From assembly GCA_012845835.1 (NCBI GenBank), contig JABAKD010000021.1, forward strand, positions 17,115,666 through 17,179,665: a DNA stretch of 64,000 nt, written 5' to 3'. The number at the start of each line of letters is the position of its first letter. Position 1 is the first letter of the stretch. This stretch comes from Undaria pinnatifida (taxonomy: Eukaryota > Sar > Phaeophyceae > Laminariales > Alariaceae). Below, piece by piece: positions 35,303 through 47,560 of the stretch. The notes beneath the pieces are model-generated. The model was not told where the DNA came from and made no database searches. It saw nothing but the letters and a program-made list of their open reading frames with translations. Both the position numbers and the translations under genes were made by a program.

Positions 35303-35880
35303 TCATCATCACCATCCATCCATCATCCATCGTCGTCAACATCCATCGTCATCATCATCATAATCATCATCATCATCAACATCATCATCGACAAGATCAT
35401 CAACATCATCATCAACATCTTCAACATCATCATCCATCACCATTACCATCATCGTCATCATCAGCATCATCATCAACATCATCATCCATCATCATCATCG
35501 CCATCCATCCTCATCATAATGGTCATCATCCATCACGATCACCATCATCATCATCATCATCAAAATCATCAACGTCGTCATCATCATCATCATCCACCAT
35601 CATCATCATCATCAACATCATCATCATCGTCCATCATCAACGTCGTCATCATCATCGTCAACATTATCATCATCACCATCATCATCATCAAAATCATCAA
35701 CGTCGTCTTCATCATCATCATCCATCATCATCATCAACGTCGTCATCATCATCATCATCATCCATCATCATCATCATCGACATCATCATTATCATCGTCC
35801 ATCATCATCCTCATCATCATCGTCATCATCATCATCATCACCATCACCATCATCGTCATCACCATCATCATCAACATCCA
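35303..35880. repeat. Imperfect CAT/ATC tract with higher-order structure
   Basis: About 580 bp of CAT triplets broken by CCATCC, AACATC, CGTCGTC and AAAATC. A composite word built on CAAAATCATCAACGTCGTC recurs at about 35560 and 35690. It is strongly degenerate compared with the perfect array at 22937. The 215-codon frame across it is a composition effect. Confidence 0.93.
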
Positions 35881-36009
35881 TGACCACCCGAAGAATCATC
35901 TTCGAAGGCATTCGTACGCGTCTAGTGAGCCTAGGCCTAAGTTATAAACCGAATTATGCTGATAAAAGTAGTAGACTTTAACTAACCGCTGGTTCGTTAC
36001 TTTATCTCA

Positions 36010-36340
36010 ACTCCGAAACAACAATAGCGTTAACAAAAACATATACATTAACATCTCAACATTACCATTAACATTAACATCAACACTAACATTAACATTG
36101 ACATCAACATAAACAATAACATTAACATTAGCATTAACATTAACATTAACTTCAACATTACCATTACCATTAGCATGAACATTACCATTAGCATTAGCAT
36201 TATCAGTAACAAAAACTAGGAACATAAATATATATACATTATATTGACATAAACAATAACATTAACATTAACATTAGCATTAACATTAACATTAACATTA
36301 ACGTTACCATTAGCATTAACATTATCAGTAACATAAACTA
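36010..36340. repeat. AACATT hexamer arrays
   Basis: Two blocks (about 36025-36205 and 36245-36335) of (AACATT)n with AACATC, AACACT and TACCATT variants, separated by a near-duplicated spacer containing AGGAACATAAATATA / AGGAGCATAAATATA. Confidence 0.92.
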
Positions 36341-36365
36341 GGAGCATAAATATAGATGTTATATT

Positions 36366-36525
36366 AACATAAGTACACTCCAGCTAGCTGTGAGATCGAA
36401 GATTTTGTCAAAACTCATATTTGCAAGCTGTGTGTGACACTCCGATTGCGCGTGTTACGGTTTGTGTATCCTCAATAGGGATATAGGTCGGCGCCCCTTT
36501 GAACTATAGTGTAGCTTGTCAGGTT
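36366..36525 (-). repeat. Rep-A copy 10 (truncated)
   Basis: About 160 bp from the terminus (AGTACACTCCAGCTAGCTGT, with a CAGCT duplication like copy 3) to GTGTAGCTTGTCAGG. Confidence 0.9.
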
Positions 36526-38039
36526 CTATATGTCTCACCGTCTTTACAGCTAGTCCATATAATCGGTAGTATACGTTGAACAGAAATCAGCACCCGTTGC
36601 TTGCTTGCTGTGTGTGTGCCTATTCCTCTCCCCTCGTGTTCTATCCCTATTCGACATTTAAGGTTTTATTTTAAACTACCGTACCTGGTGCAGACATTCT
36701 CGTTGTGTGAGATGTTGGCGGCTCAACTATGAACAACGATGGAGTACCATAGCTCAAGTCTACCATCCGAAATGTTGCAATTTCACCTGATAGCTTGGTT
36801 TACCTACGATATACTTAGGTCCGTATCGCATTAAATAGTACATTCTTCGTGGAAAGCAACATTTTTCGGGAGGAGTGCGTTCATTTTACACAGAAAATAG
36901 CGATGGACATACCCGCGAAAAAGGGATGAAACCACATCCCGGTGATAACTTGTTGACCTTTGAAAGTAGCGTCACCGGGTGTGCTTTCGTAGGGGGTGTC
37001 GTATCAAGCGTACCCCCGGTGATGGGTATCATTTACAGGAGCCCCGCAGCTAGGGGGTATGATAACGAGGAGGTGTGATATGGAGGGGGTGTGCTAACGG
37101 GACGTCGGTTGCTATCGAGTACGAACAGACTCTGCCAGATGACAGGGTGTGTGACAACGAAGCAGTGTCGTCACTGGGTATCTTAGATCGCCAAGGCGTG
37201 TGACCAGCCCCGGCCTGAATGCAGGATGTATGTGTGATAATAACTGGGTTTGTTACAGGAGTTCTGCAAACAAGAGGGTGTGTTAACAACGGGTGTTCTA
37301 GTGCATGGCAGGCATTGGCCTGGAACCATTTGGTTTTCCATGCCGGTAAAATAATGCCCATGCTCAAAACGCCGGGATGGCAGCAAAAAAACACACACAC
37401 ACATTTCTGCGATACTGTAGAACGGCGACCGGTACCACATTCGATGATGAAACTGCCGAGGGCTGCATTTCAGAGGCCTTATCTCACGGAGAAACTGACT
37501 GTTGTTGCCATCTTCATATCATATGAAACATTGCTTCTTGCCCACACGCAGCACAACTCATGCAACGGTTCGCGCTGATTAATGACGACAGTATCCGTCT
37601 TCTTGCAGAAAGCGAGTGATTAAGATGAACGGAATAATTAGCACATCTTAAGATCCACAATATATTCGCCTGCGGCGGCCTTATAGTCTTTGATGCGCTA
37701 GATTTCACAGGCTGACTTACAACTCGCTTCGGTCGTCTTACAACACCTAGGACCTAAACGGGTTTTACGCTTTGGAGTTTTATATGGATTCAGGCGTGCG
37801 TGGGAAAGGGAGCGTGGTATTCAACGTGTAACCCCGATGATAAGTTGGCGGTCGACAAAAAAATTGAACCAAATACCCCAGGGTGTGCTTTCATAGCGGT
37901 GGGATGTTACTCGAAAGGGGGTGCGCTATAATCCGTGTTACACGGTATTCTTTGTTTCGTCCTAGCTATCCTCCGGCGCATGCGGAAAACAAAGCTTGAG
38001 GTTGCCGCACTTTCACGTACTATATATTACACTATCAAG
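36526..38039. other. Unassigned sequence with weak internal repeats
   Basis: No gene recognised. A block around 36940-37020 (GGTGATAACTTGTTG, GGGTGTGCTTTCGTAG) resembles one around 37836-37905 (GATGATAAGTTGGCGG, GGGTGTGCTTTCATAG). GGGTGTGYTAACRRG-type words recur between 37060 and 37300. Confidence 0.5.
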
Positions 38040-38832
38040 TCCTCGATCTCACAGCTGGAGTGTATTTTGATCATATATGTGATCTACATCTTTTGAAAAC
38101 CCTCCCCCCCCCCCCCTATATTATTTTCCTTTCTTCCCGCGTCCTCTTGCTCAAACGCCTCACCGGAGTTATAAACACTTCCACGCACTTTATATCACCT
38201 TATTGTCTTTTCCAGCCATCCATGCCTCTTCTGCAACTCACCCCCCCTCCGCTCCCTCCTTCCCCACCACCCGCACCATCGCCTAGACCTAGCACCACGC
38301 GCATAGCAAACCCCTAGATATAAGCGACCTAACGATGATTTAAAAAAAAAACCCTCCCACACTCCGACCCCCACCCCCACCCCCTCCAACGCTCCGCTCT
38401 CTGCTCACTGGTCGTACGACTTACAGGGTAGGATATATAGTTTTCACGAACAGGTTGAGCTGCACCGCCCCTCCCCTGCTCCCTCTTGATCAAACCCATG
38501 CCCCCACGCCCTTAAAAACTCCGCGCCCTCCCATCACCGGTTGTTCGACTGACAGGATTCACTTGATAAACTGATGCATTTCCTTACACAGCTGTCACAT
38601 TTTGTCCCCCTCAGAAACGGGTTTTATAGTTTCCGCGCACAGACTGCCGAACATCACCCTGTTGACCCTGATAGCTACTACACTGTAGTTGCAAGGGGAG
38701 TCGCCGACCTATATCCCTAATGAGGACACACAACCCGTAAATCGCGCGATCGGAGTATCACACATAGCTTGGGTATATGAGTTTCGACCAAAACTTCGAT
38801 CTCACAGCTGGAGTGTATTTGTAGGTTTACAA
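38040..38832 (+). repeat. Rep-A copy 11 (long)
   Basis: Long copy with a terminus-like CTCACAGCTGGAGTGTATTT at both its left edge (about 38048) and its right end (about 38801), as in copies 3 and 13. Includes GTGATCTACATC, GCCATCCATGCC and GCCTAGACCTAGCACC modules. Confidence 0.92.
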
Positions 38833-38843
38833 TAATCCACGTC

Positions 38844-39071
38844 GTGTGTCATTTGAACTATGTTGTATTGACAATCCAGCCCCAGTTGGCGTATCCTTCA
38901 GTCCGCAGAAAATCGACATTGGGAGCTGTCCTGTCCCTGACGGCGGTCGCCGTCACTCCTCTAGCAGCCCAAGCTGCCGTTGAACACGGATTCGTGAGTT
39001 ATCCACCGGACATGATACCTGCGGACATCTGTGATGGAGGTTTTCACGCGGAACACCATATTTCCGGCTAG
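38844..39071 (+). CDS. Weak candidate exon with signal-peptide-like segment
   Basis: Within a 75-codon plus-strand frame, residues 22-45 read as a small basic start (SVRRKS) and a hydrophobic Ala/Leu/Val stretch (GAVLSLTAVAVTPLAAQAA), then VEHGFVSYPP. This resembles a secretory signal peptide with an AQA cleavage site. CTTCAGTCCGCAG at 38896-38908 looks like a splice acceptor and GTGAGT at 38994-38999 like a splice donor, so the real exon could be about 38909-38993. Third positions are often G or C. Without flanking exons no product can be named. Confidence 0.2.
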   Translation: MCHLNYVVLTIQPQLAYPSVRRKSTLGAVLSLTAVAVTPLAAQAAVEHGFVSYPPDMIPADICDGGFHAEHHISG

Positions 39072-39552
39072 TGTGGGACTTGCGCATGCCTACTCACTAA
39101 CAGAACCTCCGGCCACTAGAAAACAGACTTCATCACGCCAGACTTTCTTGGTCCAGTTACCACAACAGTACACTCCATGATGATACCGTTCGGGCGTTGG
39201 TCCTCGGACTATGGTCATCGTTGTTGAATATTCTAGCAAATGTTGCGATGATATTTTGGCAGGGGCCTCAATCTCTCGTTGTTGCTACCGTCACAAAGTC
39301 CTTCCCTTCTTACTGTAACGTGTAGCATAGATAACGCGATAACATGCACGTATATACGTATGATCTCACCGTTGATACTCAGCTGTAAATTATCTCCTTC
39401 CCGACCACGTGTTCCACTCGAATATCGACCATCAGGTTTAGGCCCCAATTGGCCTATTCGTCTACTCTGTAGTAATGACCTAATGGCGGCATATTTTGCG
39501 CACGGGCCGGAGGAATTGACTAGAGAGACAATTGTACAATGTCATATAGAAA
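39072..39552. other. Unassigned sequence
   Basis: No gene, RNA or repeat recognised. Confidence 0.45.
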
Positions 39553-40160
39553 TATATATACACACTCCAGCTGTGATATCGAAGATTTCGGCGAAACTCA
39601 TATTTTCAAGCTATGTGTTACACTCCGAACGCGCGTACGACTGCATGTGTGTACTCATTAAGGATATTGGTCGGTGACTCCCCTTGAAACTATGGTGTAT
39701 CTTGAACCAGGGTCAACAGGGTGATGTTAGTCATATCATGTATATCCTGTAACTCGTACAAAACGGTGAGGGGAGGGCGGGTTTTTTTAACGCGGGGGGG
39801 GGGGGGGGGGGGTGCAACGAAGGGGGAAGGCCGGGGGTTTCAACAGTTTTAGGTCGCAAATAATTATAGAGGAGCTTGCTCCAGGTGTGGTGCTATTAAA
39901 ATAGGCATAGGCGATGGTGGGGGTGGCGGGGAAGGAGGGGACGGAGGGCGGACGTTCATTTGAAGTTGATGACCATAAAATGTCGGAGTTGGAGCTACCG
40001 CATGGGTGGCTCGAAAGGTAAAGAGGTGATATCTATCACCTGTCGGGTAGTGTATTTTATTTTGGCAGATTCTGACTTTAGGTGGGGCGGCGGGAGAGGG
40101 TTAGGTGGAGGGGTGAGGGAGGGCGGGGGGGGGGGGGAGGGGAAGGGGTGTGTGTCGTGG
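39553..40160 (-). repeat. Rep-A copy 12
   Basis: Terminus at the left (TACACACTCCAGCTGTGATA). Jumps from the GTGATGTTAGTCA block straight to ATCATGTATATCCTGTAACT, so about 120 bp of core is deleted. Decays into G-rich modules. Confidence 0.88.
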
Positions 40161-40689
40161 GGGGGAGTGAGGGGGAATGCAGAGAAACTTTGGGTGTTAG
40201 GGTTAGGCGGGAGCGAGCAAAATATTGTACCTACGTGTGGCATGTAGGTACCTAATATTTTAAAGATTAACTACGAAGTAGATGAGAGGAAACTTATTTA
40301 TACGTGATGGTGTTCTTAATAAACCCGTTTTTTCAGCGAACCAATCTAACGGTGTGTGGAACGAATGCATCATTTACAACATGTCACATCGTCGTCTCAG
40401 AAGTATAATACTGCTTCGAACTATTGTACCAGGTTTTGCACCCTTTAAAGCATTATTAGTAATCGAAATGCAGGGCACGCAATATATAATAAAGCCAATA
40501 GATATGGTCTGAAGTTTTCATACCGTGCTACACCAAGCACAGATATACAGATAGAAAAGAGTCAAGTCTATAAACACGACAAAGTAAACACCAGGTACTA
40601 CCTGGTACATAAGAACGACATAGGCATACTGTACCCTATCACGCTATACTTCAAAAGACATATTATAATCCTTCGTACACGTACAACCG
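40161..40689. other. Unassigned sequence
   Basis: No gene recognised. ACCAGGTACTACCTGGTAC near 40589-40608 contains the TACCTGGTA motif beside an inverted half-copy. Confidence 0.45.
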
Positions 40690-40935
40690 CCGGTTGGTTA
40701 CACCAAACCCATGGTTACTTGCCGTTGCAGAAGGTGCCCACTATTCATGGAGAGACCGGGGCATACATACAGACAGAACAGGCTCGTATCAATAACAGGA
40801 GATACTTCTGGGTGGTGATGTTCCGCTGCTACTACTGCCGTGGAAGAAGGCAGAGCCGCTAAGCTTGCCGAGCGGTCTTCCCGTCTGCGCTTGTAGACAT
40901 TTGCTGTAAAACAGGGAAGGGCGGGTTTTTGGGTT
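40690..40935 (+). repeat. Rep-G copy 3
   Basis: Shares TACAGACAGAACAGGCTCGT, TATCAATAA, GGAGATACTTCTGGGTGGTG and CCGAGCGGTCTTCCC blocks with the other two Rep-G copies. The GTCGCCCGCTTTAG block is missing. Confidence 0.72.
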
Positions 40936-42371
40936 CACGTTTGATTTCTTGCGTCTGGATAAGCCGTGGGTACAGGCAGGTGCCCCCCCCCCCCCCCCCC
41001 CCCCCCCGGAACATGCCATTCATTTCAATTTCGTAAAGAGCTCGGGTACCAACGACGTCCAAATGGGTAGGGTGGACCGCAGCTGAACCAAGTAGGGCGG
41101 GTGGGTGATCTCTTATGGCCGGGGGTTAATGGGATGTGTGAGGTTGCGCAAGTCCAACACTACCCGGAAAGACGACGTTCCTGATAGCTATGATATCGCC
41201 ACAGCACCTCATCACCAGATATCAGGTCGGGTCGACATACTCACGCATCCGTATAAAGCAACATATTGCGCTGTTCGAGTAGTAACGGGGACCGCCGGTA
41301 GGGCCAGCTTGCGCTGTCGTTACTGTCGTTATCACGAGGACTGAAAGGTACCCCAGCTAGCGCTGGATTGCGAATACAATAGAAGAGCAAATTGACATGC
41401 GAAATGTAAAAAAATACGTGGAACTGTGGTGAGATTAATAGTAGTATTGTTTTGCATCCATCCGCTGGAGGTTTAATCAAAAACGCTCATCGGCATTATA
41501 ACCGCCGCTCGTCGGTATTCACCAAATGTTGCCAACTAACGTCAGTTGTCTCGCTGTTTCGAAAACCTAACGTGAGCGCAAGAAAAGTATGGACGTTTGT
41601 GTCCACTCGCCCTCCCTTATTCCCCGCAAAAAAAAATAACGTGTGTTTACAAATCTTACGAGATATTGGGTTGATTTTTCCTCGTGATAGCGTAGATAGT
41701 ATAGGCCTATCGTGCAGAGCACGGCTCTTCGGTGTTTTTCCGCGTTAGCTTGCAGTTTTCAGACGGGATAATCCTCAATGTCCGTTTGTCCTCTACTTCG
41801 CGACACAGATCCCCCGCAGATGAATGCGGTTCATTGAGGCTGCGGTCCTAAATAGGGTTGCGGTCCGCGTACCCTCACTGAAACGTGGTCACCCCCCACC
41901 TCTTCAGAGATAGCAGGTAATAGTACTGTGGCATTGGTATCCTTCGTCCTGGGACTAAAGACATAAGCTACCCTTTCCCCCCTTTCCCCCTTCCCCCTTC
42001 CCCCGCCCGCCCTGGTAGCATGACTAAGGCAACCAACGAAGAGTACGCCTCCCGCCGGCTTTCCCTTTGCATTTTTCGTTTACTATTTCCGTATACCATT
42101 CCGTTTACGATTCCCTTAGCATTTTACGGAGTCATCCCACTATAGGAGTTCCATTCGTTGGACCGAACGTTTCCGACGGATTGAAGTCCTCGGCAGGCGA
42201 TGGAGCGATCGGTCAGTATAATACTTTTCGAGTATATCTTGGTGTTACGACGAGCGCATGGAAATCTAGGTCGGAATGCGTAGACGAATGTCTTATGTCA
42301 ATTCCGGGTGAGATGTTCACCTCCTCGTCATAGGAGCGCAGAAACGTTTGCTTCACCCTACCGTGCGTGAC
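40936..42371. other. Unassigned sequence, no supported gene
   Basis: No gene recognised. A C run of about 25 bases lies at 40983-41007 and a CCCCCTT-rich tract at 41970-42010. Frames of 76-98 codons are present but unremarkable. Confidence 0.5.
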
Positions 42372-42417
42372 TGCCGTCGGTCTTAGTGCCGTCGGTCTTA
42401 GTGCCGTCGGCCTTTAG
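42372..42417. repeat. 15-bp tandem repeat x3
   Basis: TGCCGTCGGTCTTAG starts at 42372, 42387 and 42402 (third copy altered at the end). Confidence 0.93.
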
Positions 42418-42439
42418 GTCTTCAGGTCTTGTAGTGCTA

Positions 42440-42960
42440 TTTATTCGTGGGGTTTCCAACCGTGCCAAAAATAATGCTACTTGCAAAAAATGCTACTTCT
42501 GTGTGGGCTTTACAGCGGAGCACTGTGAATATAATTCTACTCTTAGGTGTAGTTTTCAACCCTGCGCTGCTATCTCTACATTAGTACTCGACACTCCTGC
42601 ACTATTAAACTACAGTATTCTACAGTACGGTACTACTCTACAGTACTGTACGTTTGTGCACGGTCTTTTAGTAGTGCTGATACGGCTACTTTTGATCGAC
42701 ATTTACACACAGTTCTGGTTCACAAGTTCTAGTGGTGTTAGTGTTATAGATTTCTCAACTGCGCTGCTAATAGTGCTATTATTGTGTGTGCAACTTTGTG
42801 TTCCTAATTTTCGATGTGGACGAGTCTTGTAAAAGTACAGTGCTCGTGTGAAGTTGTTTTACCACTCGTACTGGGGTGAGGCCTTTCCAAAGCGTTGCAA
42901 CAAATTAATAGTGCCGTTTCCGTGTGGCATTTACAACGAACGTTTCCGTCATTGCTCCTA
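42440..42960 (+). repeat. Rep-H-like degenerate repeats
   Basis: Recurrent TGTGGGCTTTACAGC, GGGTGAGGCCTTTCCAA and CCGTGTGGCATTTACAACG motifs and CTGCGCTGCTA words at intervals close to multiples of 60 bp. Diverged from copies 1 and 2. The 148-codon frame at 42386-42832 lies mostly inside and is not convincing. Confidence 0.5.
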
Positions 42961-43889
42961 TTGGGTGGCCTCGCTTCCGCTTCCGCTTCCCCTTGCGCAT
43001 GGTTCATGCCCGCTTCCTAGGGTTGCCCCTCCTCCCTCCCTTACTAGACCAATGAAACCCCAAAACGGCTTCCTTCATCGTCCTCCAGCGCCCCATCTCC
43101 GCTGCTGCTGCTGTCATTTACAAAACGGGGGATATTCAACGAAGCGAGGCCGTCCCGGTGCTGTACAGTTAGTTGTAATACTCGGTACCTGCGGCATAAG
43201 GATCTTTGTTGAGAGCGTCCGCTAGACGACATCGGTCCTTACCCCTATGTGGAGTGCACGGAGGGTTGTGATGAGCTGGCAGGCCGGGGCGGTTTTACTC
43301 GATGGCACCCATGACGGAAGAAGACGGAGGGTAACGATGGCCGTTTTCGAGTGGGGTGATCGCACCTGCATGGGAAATAGGAAACGCCACAGAGAAAACA
43401 CACACCCTCTGTCTCTACGTACTCCCAATAGGTTAACAATCATCTCACACTCCCGATATACTCCACAGCATCACATGGTGTTGCAGGCTGACATATCTGG
43501 TTACAGAGTTGCCTCGGCCTGCCGACCCCTCAATCGCGTCATGAAATCACTAGAGGTCCTTATAAATGCCAAGAGTCACACACACCGCGCGGGTCTTACT
43601 ATATGACCAGTTTGTGTTGCAGAGTAGATCTTCCTATTTGACCAGCTATTGTTGCGGGGAGTAGTCGTGACGAACCATGTTCAGGATTTTCGTGCGACGT
43701 TTTGTGATTTTTTTTAGATTGTTTACATCCTGATATAAACTATATGCTATGAAGCAGTCGTCGTTTGCACCACCTCGCTGTTGGATGCTAACCCCGAGGG
43801 GGGACTGATCTCATTGTTGTGTGTTGTGTGCGGTGTACTGACGGCTCCCCGCGACAAAAAGTCGTTGTTGCGGGGTGAATTGTCAGCGT
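42961..43889. other. Unassigned sequence
   Basis: No gene recognised. Open frames overlap on both strands (for example 42848-43225 plus, 43044-43232 minus). Confidence 0.45.
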
Positions 43890-44650
43890 ATCGGATAGCC
43901 GAGGCCTTGGTCGTGGGGATCTTTTTGCGTTCTGTGCGTTATTTTGTTGTTTTAAGCTCGACCTCTTGCGCGGCAGAATGTATTTCGACGTCCTGTGGTC
44001 GGCCGTTTGCCCCACGGTCGCACTTGACCTTGATTTGGAGGGGAGCACCCGCCCTTTCGTTCGTTTGTTGTTCTGGCGTTTGTTTGTCGTTTTACCGAAT
44101 TTCGCACCACATGAATGTTTTCGGGTCACGACGGGACAGCTAAGTAAGGTAGCCACAGGAAGCCTTGGGTTTCCCGATCTTCCTCGTTAGTTTGAAGTTT
44201 TATCGTTATTTCGTTTACAAACATGTGATAGAAAGGGCGGTTGTCGTTTGCCTCTCCATCAACTGGAAGCTTGAGATGTTTGAGGGCCCTATCCAGTCTT
44301 TTGGTTGTTTTGTCATTTACCTGACCCCGCAGCAGAAGGCTGGCTGGCAGAGGGCTCACCTATTTGTTCCCTGATTCGCTTCCCTTTCGTGCTGTGGTTC
44401 TTGTGGGCAGGAAGTGATCAGTAAGAGCAGCGGTTTTCGGAAAATACATCCACGTCTGCTCGAGCAGACTTAGGGCTGGTCTTGCGGCTGCTGTACGTCC
44501 TCTGTGGAATTTCCATAACGTTTTCGTTGCGAAACGTGCTTATTAGGCAGTGTGTCGTTTGCCCCCATCTTTGAAGTGGAACTTAAATTTGTCTGAATGC
44601 TCTCGACCTCGCGTGTGGTAGTTCTGTCGCCTACTCCACCTCGTAACAAA
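43890..44650 (+). repeat. Rep-D-like repeat units (diverged)
   Basis: Units with GGGGAGCACCCGCCCTTTCG and TTGTTGTTCTGGCG-like motifs, followed by CTCCACCTCGTAACAAAAA near 44633, resemble the Rep-D internal repeat. Overall similarity is low and the distal coding-like part is not seen. Confidence 0.4.
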
Positions 44651-44689
44651 AATCTAGGGGTTCAAAACGTTTGAGATATCACGTCTATA

Positions 44690-45903
44690 TATATTATAAA
44701 AATATTTGAATATTATTTGTGACCTAAACCTCCTAAAAATCCCCCCCCCCCCCCCCTCTTGCTCTCCCTTACTCAAACGCCCCACCAAATATCAAAATCC
44801 GCCACATTAACAAACACTTCACGCACAGGATATCACCTCATTATCTTTCGAGAGCCATCCATGCCGCTGTGTTCCCCCCCCCCCCCCCCCCTCCAACGCC
44901 CCCTCTTTCCCGACCACCTGCACGATCGCGTAGACCTAGCACCACGCGTATAACAAGCTGATACATATCTTTGATCTCACAGCTGAAGTATATTTGAATA
45001 TTATTTGTGACCTAAACCTCCTAAAAAATCTCCCCCCCCCCCCCCCCTCTTGCTCTCCCTTACTCAAACGCCCCACCAAATATCGAAATCCGCCACATTA
45101 ATAAACACTTCACGCACAGGATATCACCTCATTATCTTTCGAGAGCCATCCATGCCGCTGTGTCCCCCCCCCCCCGCCTCGAACGCCCCTCTCATCCCCA
45201 TCACCCGCACCTTCGCCTAGACCTAGCACCACACGTATAACAAACCCCTCACCTAAAGCCTTCCCCCCCCCCCCCCCGCCCCCCGCCCCCGCCCCCACCC
45301 CCCACCCTCCCCCCCCAACCCATCCCAACCCCACCCCCTCGAACACTCCACCCTCTCTTTACTCACTGATTGTACGACTTATCCCAGAATATACACGATA
45401 AACTGATGTATTATTTCCAAAAATGTCACATTTAACCCCTCGAAATAATGTATAGTTTCCAGGCACATATCGAGCTGCCCCCCCCCCCCCCCCCTCCCCC
45501 CCCCCCGCCCCCAACAATATACTGGTGCCAAAACCGTCAGATTTATCCCCTCGAAAGGATTTATAGCTTACATGCACAAATTGCCCCTTCCCCCCCCCCC
45601 CCCGCCCCCCCTCCAAACCCGCTCGCTTTTGATCAAAACCTGGCCCCCCCTTTGCCTTCACAGCTGTCAGATTTTGTCCCCCTCAGAAAAGGGTTTTATA
45701 GTTTCCGCGCACAGACTGACTAAAATCATCCTGTTGACCCTGATAGCTACACTGTAGCTGTAAGGGGAGTCGCCGACCTATATCCTTAATGAGGACACAC
45801 AACTCGTAATGCGCGCGATCGGAATATCACACACAGCTTGCAAAGATGAGTTTCGACGAAATCTTCGATCTCACAGCTGGAGTGTATTTTAATTTTTATA
45901 ATA
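44690..45903 (+). repeat. Rep-A copy 13, left arm of the large palindrome
   Basis: The longest copy. Begins with a duplicated module (GTGACCTAAACCTCC at 44720 and 45009, separated by an internal terminus-like GATCTCACAGCTGAAGTATA), then the full series of modules joined by C homopolymers, and ends in CTCACAGCTGGAGTGTATTT plus the ATTTTTATAATA tail at 45903. Lacks the ~80-bp block also missing from copies 6 and 20. Confidence 0.93.
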
Positions 45904-46845
45904 TATTATAAAAAATGGAAATACACTCCAGCTGTGAGATCGAAGATTTCGTCGAAACTCATCTTTGCAAGCTGTGTGTGATATTCCGATCGCGCGCATT
46001 ACGAGTTGTGTGTCCTCATTAAGGATATAGGTCGGCGACTCCCCTTACAACTACAGTGTAGCTATCAGGGTCAACAGGATGATTTTAGTCAGTCTGTGCG
46101 CGGAAACTATAAAACCCGTTTCTGAGGGGGACAAAATCTGACAGCTGTGAAGGGAAATGTACCCTTTGATCAAGTGAATCTTGTAAGTCGAATAACCGGT
46201 GAGGGGGTGGGGCGGAGTTTTGAAGGACGTGGGGGCCTGGTTTTGATCAAAAGCGAGCGGGTTTGGAGGAGGAGGGGGGGGAGGGGGAGGGGGCAATTTG
46301 TGCATGTAAGCTATAAATCCTTTCGAGGGGATAAATCTGACGGTTTTGGCATCAGTATATTATTGGGGGCGGGGGGGGGGGGGGGTTGGGGCGGGGGGGG
46401 GGGGGGGGGCGTGTGGGGCAGCTCAATATGTGCCTGGAAACTATACATTATTTTGAGGGGATAAATGTGACGGTTTTGGAAATAATACATCAGTTTATCA
46501 TGTATATCCTGGGGTGAGTCGTACAATCAGTGAGTAAAGAGAGGGTGGAGTGTTCGAGGGGGTGGCGTTGGGATGGGTTGGGGGGGAGGTGGGGGGTGTG
46601 GGGGCGGGGGGGGGCGGGGGGGGGAGGAAGGGCTTTAGGTGAGGGGTTTGTTATACGTGTGGTGCTAGGTCTAGGCGATGGTGCGGGTGATGGGGAAAAA
46701 GGGGGCGTTCGAGGCGGGGGGGGGGGGGGGGACACAGCGGCATGGATGGCTCTCGAAAGATAATGAGGTGATATCCTGTGCGTTAAGTGTTTATTAATGT
46801 GGCGGATTTCGATATTTGGTGGGGCGTTTGAGTAAGGGAGAGCAA

Positions 46846-46877
<32 letters not shown>

Positions 46878-47010
46878 GAGGAGGTTTAGGTCACAAATAA
46901 TATTCAAATACACTTCGGCTGTGAGATCAAAGATATGTAGCAGCTTGTTATACGCGTGGTGCTAAGTCTAGGCGATCGTGCAGGTGGTCGGAAAAGAGGG
47001 GGTATGTATA
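45904..47010 (-). repeat. Rep-A copy 14, right arm of the large palindrome
   Basis: Mirror of copy 13, starting with TATTATAAAAAATGG and the terminus immediately after copy 13 ends. Contains the same modules in reverse order, including a second terminus-like ATACACTTCGGCTGTGAGAT near 46911, up to GGAAAAGAGGGGGTATG. It retains the ~80 bp that copy 13 lacks, so the arms are close but not identical. Confidence 0.93.
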
Positions 47011-47219
47011 TATATACCTTTTCTATTGCTCCGTCGTTTTGCGACTCTCGCGAGCATGGGAAAGATCCGCCGTTTTCGGAAACTGAATCCACATATTTCA
47101 ATTGCCTGGCTGTCTTGACCTGTCTTGACATCTCTTGGCCTGTCTTGACGTACACATGTACACGCAGCCTTGGTCGTGAGACGTTAAAAATATATTTAAA
47201 CGGTGTGAACTTTGCTCCA

Positions 47220-47560
47220 CCTTGAAAACAGGAACTTGAATTGTTGGAGGGGTCCCGCCCCGTCCAGTCATCGTTTTGCTCTGACGTCGTTCGCTCCACC
47301 TCGCAATTTGAACTCCAACCGGAGGTATCTCGGGCTACGGTCCTCCATTTGTCCTTGGGGACGTGGTTGTCAGTTTTTGAAAGCGTTTGGGACATTTTTT
47401 CAGATAGGCTAATTTTCCCCGCTGTAGTGCTTGACGTACTACACGGTGAGGAATAATGAGGCATCATGAAACAGGAATCATTAAGGCGACATGATGATGC
47501 ACGATGATGAGGTGATTGGCGGAGTAAGCGCTGGAGGGTAAGGAGTACTGCGCGTGGAAT
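47220..47560 (+). repeat. Rep-D copy 3
   Basis: GGGGTCCCGCCCCGTCCAGT, CTCCACCTCGCAATTTGAAC and GGCATCATGA match Rep-D copies 1 and 2 in order, followed by a diverged GCACGATGATGAGGTGATT corresponding to the coding-like core. The minus-strand 223-codon frame at 46904-47575 crosses both Rep-A and Rep-D and is not a gene. Confidence 0.7.

Noticed and set aside
35300-35947. 215-codon frame rich in Ser, His and Ile
   Set aside because: It is explained by the CAT-triplet tract.
38985-39071. HGFVSYPP motif considered as the start of a copper-dependent polysaccharide monooxygenase
   Set aside because: The histidine is not placed directly after a convincing cleavage site and no further domain sequence follows before the stop or the putative intron.
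45880-45930. Palindrome centre considered as an assembly artefact
   Set aside because: The arms differ by an ~80-bp block and many point differences, which an artefactual fold-back read would not show; still worth long-read confirmation.
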